Below are positions 7,285-15,969 of a DNA stretch of 64,000 nt, one piece after another. Both the position numbers and the translations under genes were made by a program. The notes under the pieces are model-generated. The model saw nothing but the letters and a program-made list of their open reading frames with translations. It was not told where the DNA came from and ran no database searches. Position 1 is the stretch's first letter. Each line of letters begins with the position of its first letter. The stretch lies in assembly GCA_045613305.1 (NCBI GenBank), contig JAZLAU010000003.1, positions 1-64,000 on the forward strand, in the 5' to 3' direction. This stretch comes from SFTJ01 sp045613305 (GTDB lineage: Bacteria; Bacteroidota; Bacteroidia; Bacteroidales; Muribaculaceae).

Positions 7285-8967
7285 ATGAAGAAAAACTTAA
7301 TTTTACTTTTGTCTGCATCAGTTTTGATTCTATCAAGCTGTACAAAAAAGATGCAACCATTTGCTGCAGACTACTTCACTGTTAATCCAAATCCACTTGA
7401 AGCAACAGGTGATTTAGTTCCTGCAACTGTAACTGCCAACATCCCAGCAAAGTTCTTCAAAAAGAACGCTGAAGTAACTGTAACTCCATACTTGGTTTAC
7501 GGTTCAAAGGAAACTCAAGGCACACCACTTACCCTACAAGGTGAAAAGGTTCGCGGCAACAACGCTGTTGTTCCTTACGAAGCAGGTAGCACTGCTACTA
7601 TGCCTGTAGCTTACAAATACACTCCTGAAATGATTAACAGCGAACTTTATCTTGGTTTCGACGTTAAGCAAGGCAGCAAGCAATACACTCTTCCTCGCGT
7701 TAAGGTAGCTGACGGCGTTATCGCTACTTCTACTCTTTGCGACGTTGCTTCTGTTACTCCTGCCATCGGCCACGACAAGTTCCAACGCATCATTAAGGAA
7801 AAGGTGAGCGCCGACATTAAGTTCCTTATCAACCAAACTAACATCCGCAAGAGCGAACTTGGTTCTGACGAACTTACTGCACTTCACGAAACTCTTAAAG
7901 AAGCTCAAACTAACGAAAAACTTGAAGTTGAAGAAATCAACATCTCTTCTTACGCTTCTCCTGAAGGTGGTGTGAAGCTTAACACTCGCATTGCTTCTGG
8001 TCGTGAAAAGAGCACAAAGGAATATCTTGACAAGGAACTTAAGAAGAACGAAATCACCGACTTCGGTTCATTGACTTCTGACTTCACTGCTCAAGACTGG
8101 GAAGGTTTCCAACAACTTGTTAGCCAAAGCAACATCCAAGATAAGGAACTTATCCTTAGCGTGCTTTCAATGTACAAGGACCCAGAACAACGCGAACGCG
8201 AAATCCGTAACCTTTCTTCTGTTTTCGACCAACTTGCTCAAGACGTTCTTCCTCAATTGCGTTATTCTCGCCTAACTGCTTCTGTTAACATCATCGGCAA
8301 GAGCGACGCTGAAATCGAAGAAGCGTTCAACAACAATCCTAAGACTCTTACTGTTGACGAACTTCTTTACTGCGCTACTCTAACCGACAACGTTAAGCAA
8401 CAAGCAAAGGTTTACAAGGCTTGCACTGAAATCTATCCTGAAGACTACCGCGGTTGGAACAACCTTGGTATGTGCCAATACAAGCAAGGCGAATTCACCG
8501 ACGCTGCTAAAAACTTCGAAAAGGCTGCTAAGATTAACCCTGCAAGCCCTGAAGCTCAAATGAACCAAGGTATCAGCGCTCTTCTTGACGACAACTACAA
8601 CGTGGCTAAGCAAAAACTTGGCAACGCTGCTGGCCTTGAAGAACTTAACGACGCTCTTGGTGCTTACTACATCAAGACTGGCGACTACAACGCTGCTAAC
8701 AACGCATTTGGTAAGACTGTAAGCAACAACGCTGCTCTTGCTAAAATCCTTTCTAAGGACTACAGCGGCGCTAAGCAAGTGCTTGCTAACATCGCTAAGC
8801 CTAACGCTACTACTTACTACCTAATGGCTGTGCTTGGTGCTCGCACTAACAACGAACAAATGGTGACTAGCAACCTTCGCCAAGCTGTGAAACTTGATGC
8901 TTCGCTTGCTGACCGTGCTAAGAACGACCTTGAATTTGCGAAAATCAACCTTTCAAACGCTCTTTAA
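7285..8967 (+). CDS. OmpA-like/TPR lipoprotein, apparently highly expressed
   Basis: 560 residues from the ATG at 7285, chosen because of the promoter and because it gives a clean lipoprotein signal (MKKNLILLLSASVLILSSC, Cys 19). The first part is beta-rich (FTVNPNPLEATGDLVPATVTA). A central stretch, EINISSYASPEGG...TRIASGREKSTKEYL, resembles the OmpA-like peptidoglycan-associated fold. From about residue 370 there are TPR-like helical repeats (YRGWNNLGMCQYKQGEFTDAAKNF). A periplasm-facing lipid anchor linking cell wall and protein partners is a reasonable guess; similar proteins are found in Bacteroidales without firm function. Codon choice is extreme (nearly uniform CTT, GCT, AAC, GAC, AAG), suggesting a very abundant protein. 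It is monocistronic, with a strong terminator. Confidence 0.8.
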   Translation: MKKNLILLLSASVLILSSCTKKMQPFAADYFTVNPNPLEATGDLVPATVTANIPAKFFKKNAEVTVTPYLVYGSKETQGTPLTLQGEKVRGNNAVVPYEAGSTATMPVAYKYTPEMINSELYLGFDVKQGSKQYTLPRVKVADGVIATSTLCDVASVTPAIGHDKFQRIIKEKVSADIKFLINQTNIRKSELGSDELTALHETLKEAQTNEKLEVEEINISSYASPEGGVKLNTRIASGREKSTKEYLDKELKKNEITDFGSLTSDFTAQDWEGFQQLVSQSNIQDKELILSVLSMYKDPEQREREIRNLSSVFDQLAQDVLPQLRYSRLTASVNIIGKSDAEIEEAFNNNPKTLTVDELLYCATLTDNVKQQAKVYKACTEIYPEDYRGWNNLGMCQYKQGEFTDAAKNFEKAAKINPASPEAQMNQGISALLDDNYNVAKQKLGNAAGLEELNDALGAYYIKTGDYNAANNAFGKTVSNNAALAKILSKDYSGAKQVLANIAKPNATTYYLMAVLGARTNNEQMVTSNLRQAVKLDASLADRAKNDLEFAKINLSNAL

Positions 8968-8995
8968 TCACATTTTTTTTGATTAATACATATCT

Positions 8996-9029
8996 AAGGC
9001 TTCCCGCTTATTCGGGAAGCCTTTTTTTT
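8996..9029 (+). terminator. Rho-independent terminator
   Basis: GGCTTCCCG...CGGGAAGCC followed by eight T. The following stretch to 9274 contains no gene or repeat that I can support. Confidence 0.9.
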
Positions 9030-9274
9030 ATATGCACCGTAGCGTGTACTCCGCCATCAAATGTTTATGTAGAGCCCTGCGCAATACATTATTCTCAACT
9101 TCGGCCTACGCTTTTCAGTTGAAACAAATCAACACCCTTAATTTCCTCTCACCTAATCTTCACTCCTCCACCATCTGCTATTTTCGTTATTTTTAACCTT
9201 GCCATTAAACTCACGGGCACAATTTTTGTCATATAGTGTGATTAGTTGATAACTTTTCATGCCCAAGCAAAAAG

Positions 9275-9282
9275 TATATTTG
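9275..9282 (+). promoter_or_regulatory. -7 box TATATTTG
   Basis: Consensus -7 box about 63 nt upstream of the first DUF4230 gene. The -33 element is unclear. Confidence 0.5.
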
Positions 9283-9345
9283 CAACCATGCCGGCATTAG
9301 CAAAACATCAATTACTCAATTTTAAAAAATAGGACTGACTATAAA

Positions 9346-10017
9346 ATGACACAAATAACTAAAACACTCTTGGCAATAACTTTTGCGTTGCCACTGTTTT
9401 GTGTGAGTTGCTCAGAGCAACCCGACAACGCCCAGCAGCAAGTGTACGAAACCGTGCGCGACATTAACCATCTTCAACTGGCAAGTGCCACTGTGACCAA
9501 GACCTACACCGTGCGCGACCCCTATTATGACGACCTGGAGCGCACAAACAAAAGCAACGATGTGCTCGACATGATTCAACGCTCGCTCCACATCATTGAA
9601 CACTCGGTGAAAATTGGCGAACGAATTGGCATCTACGGCTTGCGTCGCGAATATGCTGCCTTTATCGACCTTAACAAAATTTCGCCTTCCGACATCTCAA
9701 TTTCAGAAAAAGACGGAGTGAAACACATTGAATTAACCCTGCCGCCTGTAGAAATCAAGATGCTCGGAAACGACTTCAACACCCTAATTTATCACGAACG
9801 AACATCGGGACTGCGTTCCGACATCACCGAAGCCGAACGCACACTAATGCGCCGAAAAGCATCGCAGCAAATGACTGCCGACATCGACACAAACAAAAGT
9901 CCCGAACTCGACGCTCTGCGACATAACGCCACACACAAAGCAATGGAGTTTTTCACTACCATGCTCGTCAACTTAGGCTACTCTCCTACCATTAACATTA
10001 AAAACGCCGAACAATGA
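9346..10017 (+). CDS. DUF4230-like lipoprotein
   Basis: 223 residues. The signal MTQITKTLLAITFALPLFCVSCSEQ carries a lipobox (Cys near 22), so it is probably anchored to the inner or outer membrane facing the periplasm. The mature part has a hydrophobic/charged alternation with GIYGLRREYAAFIDLNKISPSDISI and GVKHIELTLPPVEI. This fits DUF4230 proteins, which contain a repeated 'A-ID-L-ki...i.v.LP.v.i' core. The family has no assigned activity. Its stop overlaps the start of the next gene (ATGA), which looks like a second member of the same family, so the two are translationally coupled and may form a pair in the envelope. Confidence 0.62.
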   Translation: MTQITKTLLAITFALPLFCVSCSEQPDNAQQQVYETVRDINHLQLASATVTKTYTVRDPYYDDLERTNKSNDVLDMIQRSLHIIEHSVKIGERIGIYGLRREYAAFIDLNKISPSDISISEKDGVKHIELTLPPVEIKMLGNDFNTLIYHERTSGLRSDITEAERTLMRRKASQQMTADIDTNKSPELDALRHNATHKAMEFFTTMLVNLGYSPTINIKNAEQ

Positions 10018-10664
10018 AAAAGTTAAATACATCACTCCTACGCGCCAAAATGGTTAAACGTTGCGCATTCTTTTTAGCCGTAGGGCTTTGCGCTTTGTTA
10101 CTGGTATGTATGGGAATGTGGATTCACCAATACTTCGTAGTCGACAAGCAACGCACCGACTTTGCCGCAAAGGTTGAAAACGTGAAAACCATGGTGCGAC
10201 ACAACTCGCTGCAAATAATCGACGAGACAATCTTTGCCGACACCATCAACAACATTTGCGAAGTGTATAGCGTCAAGGCACGCATTACCGTTTCGTACGA
10301 CCTCGAAAGAATGAAATACCAATTCTGCGGCGACACCCTGGTGGTGGAGTTGCCTAACGAAGTAGTCGAAGCCCACGAACTCGACCGCCGATTGCTTGAC
10401 CAATACTATACCGACGGCAAGTTTCACGTCACCGACCCGGCAATTACTGCTGCTCAAAGCCGCGAGATTGAATTCCAAATGAAACAATTTGTGAAAACCA
10501 AGATGCTAAATGCCGAACACATTAAGCGCGCTCGAAACAACGAACTGCGCAACATGGTGCATCTGCTTCATGCCATTCACAAAAACGTGAAAGTGGTGAT
10601 TAACATCAACGACCCTTCCACCGAAGTAACACCACACTCACTTCCTACCATCCCCGACAGGTAA
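10014..10664 (+). CDS. Second DUF4230-like membrane-anchored protein
   Basis: 216 residues with a single N-terminal transmembrane helix (about residues 17-36) that appears uncleaved, so a bitopic protein with a periplasmic domain. The soluble part contains YSVKARITVSYDLERMKYQF and DTLVVELPNEVV, echoing the LP-ending strand pattern of its upstream neighbour and of DUF4230. The start overlaps the stop of the preceding lipoprotein by 4 bp (ATGA). The lipoprotein and the anchored protein were probably produced by an old duplication and may act as partners. No catalytic motif seen. Confidence 0.55.
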   Translation: MKKLNTSLLRAKMVKRCAFFLAVGLCALLLVCMGMWIHQYFVVDKQRTDFAAKVENVKTMVRHNSLQIIDETIFADTINNICEVYSVKARITVSYDLERMKYQFCGDTLVVELPNEVVEAHELDRRLLDQYYTDGKFHVTDPAITAAQSREIEFQMKQFVKTKMLNAEHIKRARNNELRNMVHLLHAIHKNVKVVININDPSTEVTPHSLPTIPDR

Positions 10665-10738
10665 AACCCATGCTTACGCATGTAGTAACTATATAGGAGT
10701 CACCGTTGAGACATTAAACCCTCTTGCAAAAAACAGCC

Positions 10739-10813
10739 AACTCCTGCAACCCACCTGCGCCATACAAAAAACAGCCACGGGACTGCACATCTGCAGCCCC
10801 GTGGCGTGTATTA
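10739..10813 (-). repeat. 75-bp perfect direct repeat, copy 1, containing a terminator hairpin
   Basis: Identical over 75 bp to 14740-14814. On the minus strand it contains GCCACGGGGCTGCAGA and, across a short loop, the complement TGCAGTCCCGTGGC, followed by TGTTTTTTG. It is thus a strong Rho-independent terminator placed 12 bp after the stop of the LRR gene. The sequence CAAAAAACAGCCA also occurs once more just outside the repeat (10727-10739). Confidence 0.93.
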
Positions 10814-10824
10814 TTGTGAGAATG

Positions 10825-13800
10825 TTATTTTACTAATTCCTTCTTAGTTGTCCCGTCGCTATAGCGCACTATATTAATGCCCGGTTGTGGCTCTGTTAGC
10901 AATATGCCGTTTATGTCATATCTTGCAACCTCTATAGCATCTCCATCGGTCACAATATCGTTGATGCCTGAATATCCTATATTGAATTTCGACCATTGCG
11001 CGTGATTTCTATAAAGTTCAATATATTCACCCGGAACCAACAGTGTACAAGCGCCACAATTGAAATTATAAAAAACTACATACTTCCGAGAGTCTAAAAA
11101 CGCAGGAGGCGGACATAATGCAACCATCGATGTCAGTTTATTACTACTATCAAACACATATCCTCCCAAGGTGATGCGTTCACTTCGGCCGAATTCAAAA
11201 TGCGACAGATTGGCACAATTAGCAAAAGCATAATCTTCCACCAACTCCAAATGCTCGGATGTTGTCACCGAAGTAATAGCGCTTTCCCTAAACGCACTGT
11301 TACCTATCGACTTCGATTGTACATTTACCGTTTTCAAATAATTGTTTCCGCTGAATGCATAATCAGGAATTATCGTATTAGCGTCTGAAATATTGAGGAC
11401 TGTTAGCAGATTATTATTTTCATACATCTTATAGTCTGAGCCGAGCACTTTGCTCATTGAGTAACTCAATTTCTCATCATAATATGCACCGATTTTCAAC
11501 CATGTGTTTACGTCCCCTAAATTCAACACCTTCACCTGAGGCAACCCCGACCACACAAAATTCTCTACCGATTTTGGCAGATTAAGCGATGCACAGCTAA
11601 TATTTTTAAATGCATTGTCGCCTATTGTCACTATACCATCGGGTAACCTTACATCTTTAAGCCTGAACAACGACGACATTAAATAGAATGCATTGTCTGC
11701 AATTATTTTTGTGCCGTCTTTAATTGTCACATCCGACAACACCGGCGGTAGGTCGTTATATCCCAAGAAAATATGTTCCTTATAAATCGGTTCTCTGGCC
11801 GGTTGCTCATTAAACCATTGCTTACCGAATGCATAGCGGTCAAATCGGTTATAATCGCTAAAGTCTGACACCTGCAAATTTCCGCAGTTGAGCAACGACT
11901 CTTCCCTGAATACTGTATTTTTCGGAACCCGCAATTCCGACAGATTTCTACACTCGGCAAAAGCACTCTTCCCCACATCCGCCTTTTGGGTACCTACCGT
12001 AACCCTGTTGAGTTTTGGGTTTGAATAGAATGCAGAATCGGAGATTATTTCAACGTTCTGCAAAATCACTTCCTTAATGTTGCAGTTATTAAAGGCCGAC
12101 GTGCCTATTGATGTTAAAGTAGAAGGTAACTGAATTTTCGTTAGAGAATAACAGTCCTTAAACGCTCCATTTCCGATTGACTTTAAAGCATCTGGAGTTT
12201 TTACGATTTCAAGTGCCGAGCAGCCGTTAAATGTGTTATCGCCGATGCTGGTGATGCCGTCGCCGAGCATGACAGTAGTTATACTTGCACAACCGCTGAA
12301 AGCATCTGCGCCTATGCTCGTCAGTGTAGCCGGCAAATCAATGCTTTTCAAACTGCCACAGCCCTTAAACGCCCCGTTACCGATCGACTTCAGTGCTGCT
12401 GAAAATTTTATGGTTTCCAGCGCCGAACAGCCATTAAACCAGTTGTTGCCGATGCTGGTGATGCCGTCGCCGAGCGTGATAGACGTTAGGCTTGCGCAGC
12501 CGCTGAAGGCATCCGTACCAATGCTCGACAATGTTGCCGGCAAATCAAGGCTTTTCAACTTGCTGCAACCTTTAAACGCACTGTTACCGATGGAGTTTAG
12601 CGTATTAGAGAATTTTATGGTTTCCAATGTCGAACAGCCGTTAAACCAGTTGTCGCCTATGCTGGTAATGCCGTCGCCGAGCGTGATAGTCGTCAGGCTT
12701 GCGCAACCGCTAAAGGCATCCCTGCCGATGCTTGTCAATGTTGCCGGCAAATCAAGACTTTTCAACTTGCTGCAACCTTTAAAAGCATTATTGCCGATAG
12801 AGTTTAGCGTATTAGAGAATTTTATGGTCTCTAATGACATACAGCCGTTAAACCAATTGTCACCAATGCTGGTGATACCGTCGCCAAGCGTGATAGTAGT
12901 TAGGCCTGCACAGCCGCTAAAGGCACCCGTACCGATGCTTGACAATGTTGCCGGCAAGTAAAGGTTTTTCAAACTAAGGCAGCCCTTAAAAGCATAATTA
13001 CCTATAGAACTTATGGTGTTGGATAATTTTATGCTCTCCAACGCCCCACAGCCGCTAAACAAATTATCCCCAAGCGAATTAACGCCATTCGGAAGATCCA
13101 CGCTTGTAAGTGACTTACAATTCATAAACGCACCTGCACCTATCGATGACACATCTTCTGGGATGCGAACCTCAGTTAAATTTGTACAATTATAGAACAA
13201 ACTGTCAGGTATGTAAGCAAGTCCTTTGGGAAGATTTACTTTTTTCAAGTTATATACATCAGCAAAAAACTTAGGCGACAGTTCAAGATAATCGCATTCG
13301 TCTGGAAAGTTTATTGTTTCAACGACACCTTCTAATTTGCCACTAATCAACCTAACGCTTTTCGGTAAGGTTAGAGTCTGGCATAAAAAGGGCGGCACAT
13401 CACGAGAACCCCAGGCTATAAATTTAATGCTTTCAGTACCTTCCGAGAAAACAAGTTCTTTAACATATCCCTCTTGCGTGCACGTAACATTACGTTTCTC
13501 TATCTCTAAAGTGAGATTATCACAATTATCAAATGTTGCGGTATGACCGTAATCTCCATAAACTTCATATATATATCCCGTTTCAGAGTCTGTTCTCTTA
13601 TACTTGTAGATTCCACGTATTTTAGTAGTCCAATAAGCTTCAAATTTTACGTCTTTACGTATTTTAAAATATTCTAAACTTTCACAACCATAGAAAGCGC
13701 CTGCTCGTATCGATGTGTAAGTTTCAGGAATTTCAATTCGTTTAAGTCTTGAACAGTTGGCGAAAAAATTGTTGCCAATAAACCCGCAAGAATATTTCTT

Positions 13801-14271
13801 AGGAAATTTCACATACTCAAGGTTCTGCGAGAATGCAAACATACAAAATCCATCATCTTCAAATTCAAAATCGCAGTCTTCATCAAAAATAATATTTTTG
13901 GCGTTAGCATTACTCAATGCACAATTGGCTAAGCAATTAATAGATGCCGGTATTTTTAATGTGTCAATTTCCATTAAAAAATTATCATAATTTCCTTCGT
14001 ATAACCGCGCAAATGCGCAAGGGTCAATTTTTGTAACATTATACGTTTCACCTGTTTTCGAATTATAGATTGTAGTTGGAATTGTAACTACATCTAAATG
14101 TTCTATGCTAGAGCCTAAATGCGTAACGGCACACGTATTATCGCTATACAGCACGAAATCAAACCAATATTTCGGCTCGTTGTGAATCATTGTGCCAACA
14201 ACTGTCTTTGCACCCATCACACAACTGATACTGCTTAAAATGGCTAATACTATATATCTGAAATGTTTCAT
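10825..14271 (-). CDS. Large BspA-type leucine-rich-repeat surface protein
   Basis: 1148 residues with an N-terminal signal peptide (MKHFRYIVLAILSSISCVMGA). Nearly all of the rest is a solenoid of 23-residue LRR_5 repeats of the type L..I.LP..L.SIG..AF.GC..L, as in BspA of Tannerella and Treponema, proteins that bind host matrix or other cells. Between roughly residues 415 and 690 the repeats become near identical with a 69-residue (three-repeat) higher-order period. The C-terminus ends in ARYDINGILL...GINIVRYSDG..KK, a short tail related to those of other exported proteins here and probably a surface-sorting signal. The gene stands alone, bracketed by perfect 75-bp repeats. Fewer G+C-rich codons in the 5' third suggest a mosaic origin. 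Ligand unknown. Confidence 0.9.
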   Translation of the reverse strand: MKHFRYIVLAILSSISCVMGAKTVVGTMIHNEPKYWFDFVLYSDNTCAVTHLGSSIEHLDVVTIPTTIYNSKTGETYNVTKIDPCAFARLYEGNYDNFLMEIDTLKIPASINCLANCALSNANAKNIIFDEDCDFEFEDDGFCMFAFSQNLEYVKFPKKYSCGFIGNNFFANCSRLKRIEIPETYTSIRAGAFYGCESLEYFKIRKDVKFEAYWTTKIRGIYKYKRTDSETGYIYEVYGDYGHTATFDNCDNLTLEIEKRNVTCTQEGYVKELVFSEGTESIKFIAWGSRDVPPFLCQTLTLPKSVRLISGKLEGVVETINFPDECDYLELSPKFFADVYNLKKVNLPKGLAYIPDSLFYNCTNLTEVRIPEDVSSIGAGAFMNCKSLTSVDLPNGVNSLGDNLFSGCGALESIKLSNTISSIGNYAFKGCLSLKNLYLPATLSSIGTGAFSGCAGLTTITLGDGITSIGDNWFNGCMSLETIKFSNTLNSIGNNAFKGCSKLKSLDLPATLTSIGRDAFSGCASLTTITLGDGITSIGDNWFNGCSTLETIKFSNTLNSIGNSAFKGCSKLKSLDLPATLSSIGTDAFSGCASLTSITLGDGITSIGNNWFNGCSALETIKFSAALKSIGNGAFKGCGSLKSIDLPATLTSIGADAFSGCASITTVMLGDGITSIGDNTFNGCSALEIVKTPDALKSIGNGAFKDCYSLTKIQLPSTLTSIGTSAFNNCNIKEVILQNVEIISDSAFYSNPKLNRVTVGTQKADVGKSAFAECRNLSELRVPKNTVFREESLLNCGNLQVSDFSDYNRFDRYAFGKQWFNEQPAREPIYKEHIFLGYNDLPPVLSDVTIKDGTKIIADNAFYLMSSLFRLKDVRLPDGIVTIGDNAFKNISCASLNLPKSVENFVWSGLPQVKVLNLGDVNTWLKIGAYYDEKLSYSMSKVLGSDYKMYENNNLLTVLNISDANTIIPDYAFSGNNYLKTVNVQSKSIGNSAFRESAITSVTTSEHLELVEDYAFANCANLSHFEFGRSERITLGGYVFDSSNKLTSMVALCPPPAFLDSRKYVVFYNFNCGACTLLVPGEYIELYRNHAQWSKFNIGYSGINDIVTDGDAIEVARYDINGILLTEPQPGINIVRYSDGTTKKELVK
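12220..13040 (-). repeat. Tandem 207-bp near-identical repeats inside the LRR gene
   Basis: The phrase encoding GDGITSIG (read on the plus strand as ccgatgctggtgatgccgtc) recurs at about 12242, 12449, 12656 and 12863, exactly 207 bp apart. Each unit encodes three 23-residue LRRs with only a few base changes. Such DNA-level identity permits slippage or unequal recombination that changes the solenoid length in frame. Confidence 0.92.
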
Positions 14272-14332
14272 AACTGTATTTTTTTAGAAGATATGAATAA
14301 TTTACAATATTTGTGGAAATATATAGTAGTAT

Positions 14333-14470
14333 TTAGATGTAGTTTTCAATTTGTTGACTGCCAGAATAGGCACAATCCGAAATATCAAAAGGTTGGCTTA
14401 CCATAATGACATTATAATTACCGTTGGTTTGATCTCCAACAAAGTTTTCAATAGTAATATAGTTTTCCAT
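14333..14470 (-). CDS. Possible 45-residue small ORF or gene remnant upstream of the LRR gene
   Basis: ATG at 14470-14468 to TAA at 14335-14333. The peptide begins MENYITIENFVGDQTNG and contains QPFDISDCAYSGSQQIENYI. Composition is protein-like rather than random AT-rich translation, and the same frame is open for another ten codons upstream without a start. It has two possible readings: a real small protein transcribed with the LRR gene, or the tail of a decayed gene displaced when the LRR gene arrived. It matches nothing I recognise. It starts 62 bp before the LRR start codon and lies on the same strand. Confidence 0.35.
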   Translation of the reverse strand: MENYITIENFVGDQTNGNYNVIMVSQPFDISDCAYSGSQQIENYI

Positions 14471-14739
14471 ACAATTATTTTGGTTTTTAAAAGTAACATC
14501 CTAAAATTAGTTGAAAATAATTGTAAATGCAAGAGATATGCTTTAATATTTATCAATATCATATCATAACCTTATCCCTGAAGAAATAATTCACTATTTC
14601 CTGTTTATCATGCAATTAATGCAATAACCATTACAGCCATCTGCTTGCATTTTCTTTAAATAGTGGTTTGAGCAGTCGTCTTAATTTTCGCAACAAGAGC
14701 AAATTTCATTTTTTTGCAACAATTGCCAAATTTCACTTA
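14471..14739. other. AT-rich intergenic stretch
   Basis: Between the small ORF and the second 75-bp repeat. No promoter, gene or repeat that I can support. The opposite-strand reading frame here has no protein-like character. Confidence 0.5.
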
Positions 14740-14814
14740 AACTCCTGCAACCCACCTGCGCCATACAAAAAACAGCCACGGGACTGCACATCTGCAGCCC
14801 CGTGGCGTGTATTA
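14740..14814 (-). repeat. 75-bp perfect direct repeat, copy 2, terminator of queA
   Basis: Identical in sequence and orientation to 10739-10813. It lies 21 bp after the queA stop and forms the same GC-rich hairpin plus T run on the minus strand, so it terminates the ftsX-uppP-truB-queA transcript. The two copies bound a 4.0-kb unit that holds only the LRR gene and the small ORF. Confidence 0.93.
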
Positions 14815-14834
14815 ATCAATTTTGTTGAGAGTTA

Positions 14835-15944
14835 TCAGTCAATAATCAGCATTGCGTCGCCATATGCGCCAAACTTGTAGCCTTCCTTAATAGCCACTTC
14901 GTAGGCCTTCATCACATTGTCGTAGCCACCAAATGCTGCCGCCATCATAAGCATAACCGATTCGGTCATTGCTGGTCCGTCGTCTTCGCTATTGCGATTT
15001 GCATTAGGGCTAAGTTTCGACATGTGGAAATTAGTTACCATAGAGTCGCACACCGAGAAATCGTATGGTGGGAAAATAAACTTGTTAGTCCAACCCGAAT
15101 AAGGCTTAATGTGGCCATTCATGCCCACTGTGCTTTCAATGGCACGCATAGTTGATGTGCCCACTGCACAAATGCGGTGTCCTGTATCCTTCGCACGATT
15201 AACTTGTTCCACAAGTTTTTCGTTAACTTCCATCTGTTCGCTATCAAGGCGGTGCTTAGTCAAGTCTTCCACGTCAATTTCGCGGAAGTTGCCAAGGCCA
15301 ATGTGCAAAGTCAAATAACCTTCTTCGATGCCATAAATTTCCATTCTGCGAAGCAATTCGCGGCTAAAGTGCAAACTTGCAGCAGGAGCAGCCACTGCAC
15401 CCTCCACTTTTGCCTTTAGGAATTGGTAGCGTTCCACATCTTCTTCCTCTGGAGTTTCGCGAACTATGTAGTTAGGAAGCGGAGTTTGGCCAAGGGCATA
15501 AAGGTTTTTCTTAAACTGTTCGTGGTCGCCATCGTAAAGGAAACGCAAAGTGCGTCCGCGCGATGTGGTGTTGTCGATAACTTCGGCCACGATTGTATCG
15601 TCCATGTCAAAATATAGCTTGTTACCAATACGAATCTTGCGAGCAGGGTCCACAAGCACATCCCACAACTTATTTTCCTGGTTCAATTCACGCAACAAGA
15701 ACACCTTGATTTGCGCGCCAGTCTTTTCCTTGTTGCCGATTAGGCGAGCAGGAAACACTCGAGTGTCGTTAAACACAAACAAGTCGCCCTCGTCGAAATA
15801 GTTCAATATTTCCTTAAAAATGCGGTGTTCTATTTCACCGGTCTTGCGGTGCAAAACCATCATAGGCACTTCATCACGTACTGGGCTTGGGTGCTGTGCA
15901 ATAAGTTCCTCAGGTAGGTCAAAATTAAATTCCGATAACTTCAT
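14835..15944 (-). CDS. queA: S-adenosylmethionine:tRNA ribosyltransferase-isomerase
   Basis: 369 residues, slightly above the usual 340-360. It transfers and rearranges the ribosyl group of AdoMet onto 7-aminomethyl-7-deazaguanine at tRNA position 34, forming epoxyqueuosine. Family marks are the opening FDLPEELIAQHPSPVRDE, then FNDTRVFPARLIGNK near residue 60, VEGAVAAPAASLHFS, LHIGLGNFR and AVGTSTMRAIES. Cytosolic. Last gene of the minus-strand cluster, 25 bp after truB, and followed by the 75-bp terminator repeat. Confidence 0.97.
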   Translation of the reverse strand: MKLSEFNFDLPEELIAQHPSPVRDEVPMMVLHRKTGEIEHRIFKEILNYFDEGDLFVFNDTRVFPARLIGNKEKTGAQIKVFLLRELNQENKLWDVLVDPARKIRIGNKLYFDMDDTIVAEVIDNTTSRGRTLRFLYDGDHEQFKKNLYALGQTPLPNYIVRETPEEEDVERYQFLKAKVEGAVAAPAASLHFSRELLRRMEIYGIEEGYLTLHIGLGNFREIDVEDLTKHRLDSEQMEVNEKLVEQVNRAKDTGHRICAVGTSTMRAIESTVGMNGHIKPYSGWTNKFIFPPYDFSVCDSMVTNFHMSKLSPNANRNSEDDGPAMTESVMLMMAAAFGGYDNVMKAYEVAIKEGYKFGAYGDAMLIID

Positions 15945-15969
15945 GATGTTTCTTCTATATATTGAGAGT

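Noticed and set aside
12233..12961. Plus-strand 242-codon frame with repeats
   Set aside because: It is the antisense of the LRR repeat array; its own repeats follow the 207-bp period of the real minus-strand gene.
12220..13040. CRISPR-like regular repeats
   Set aside because: The 207-bp units are in frame, contiguous and code for LRRs; there are no short repeats with unique spacers.
14351..14569. 72-codon plus-strand frame upstream of the LRR gene
   Set aside because: Less protein-like than the opposite-strand small ORF and without a promoter.
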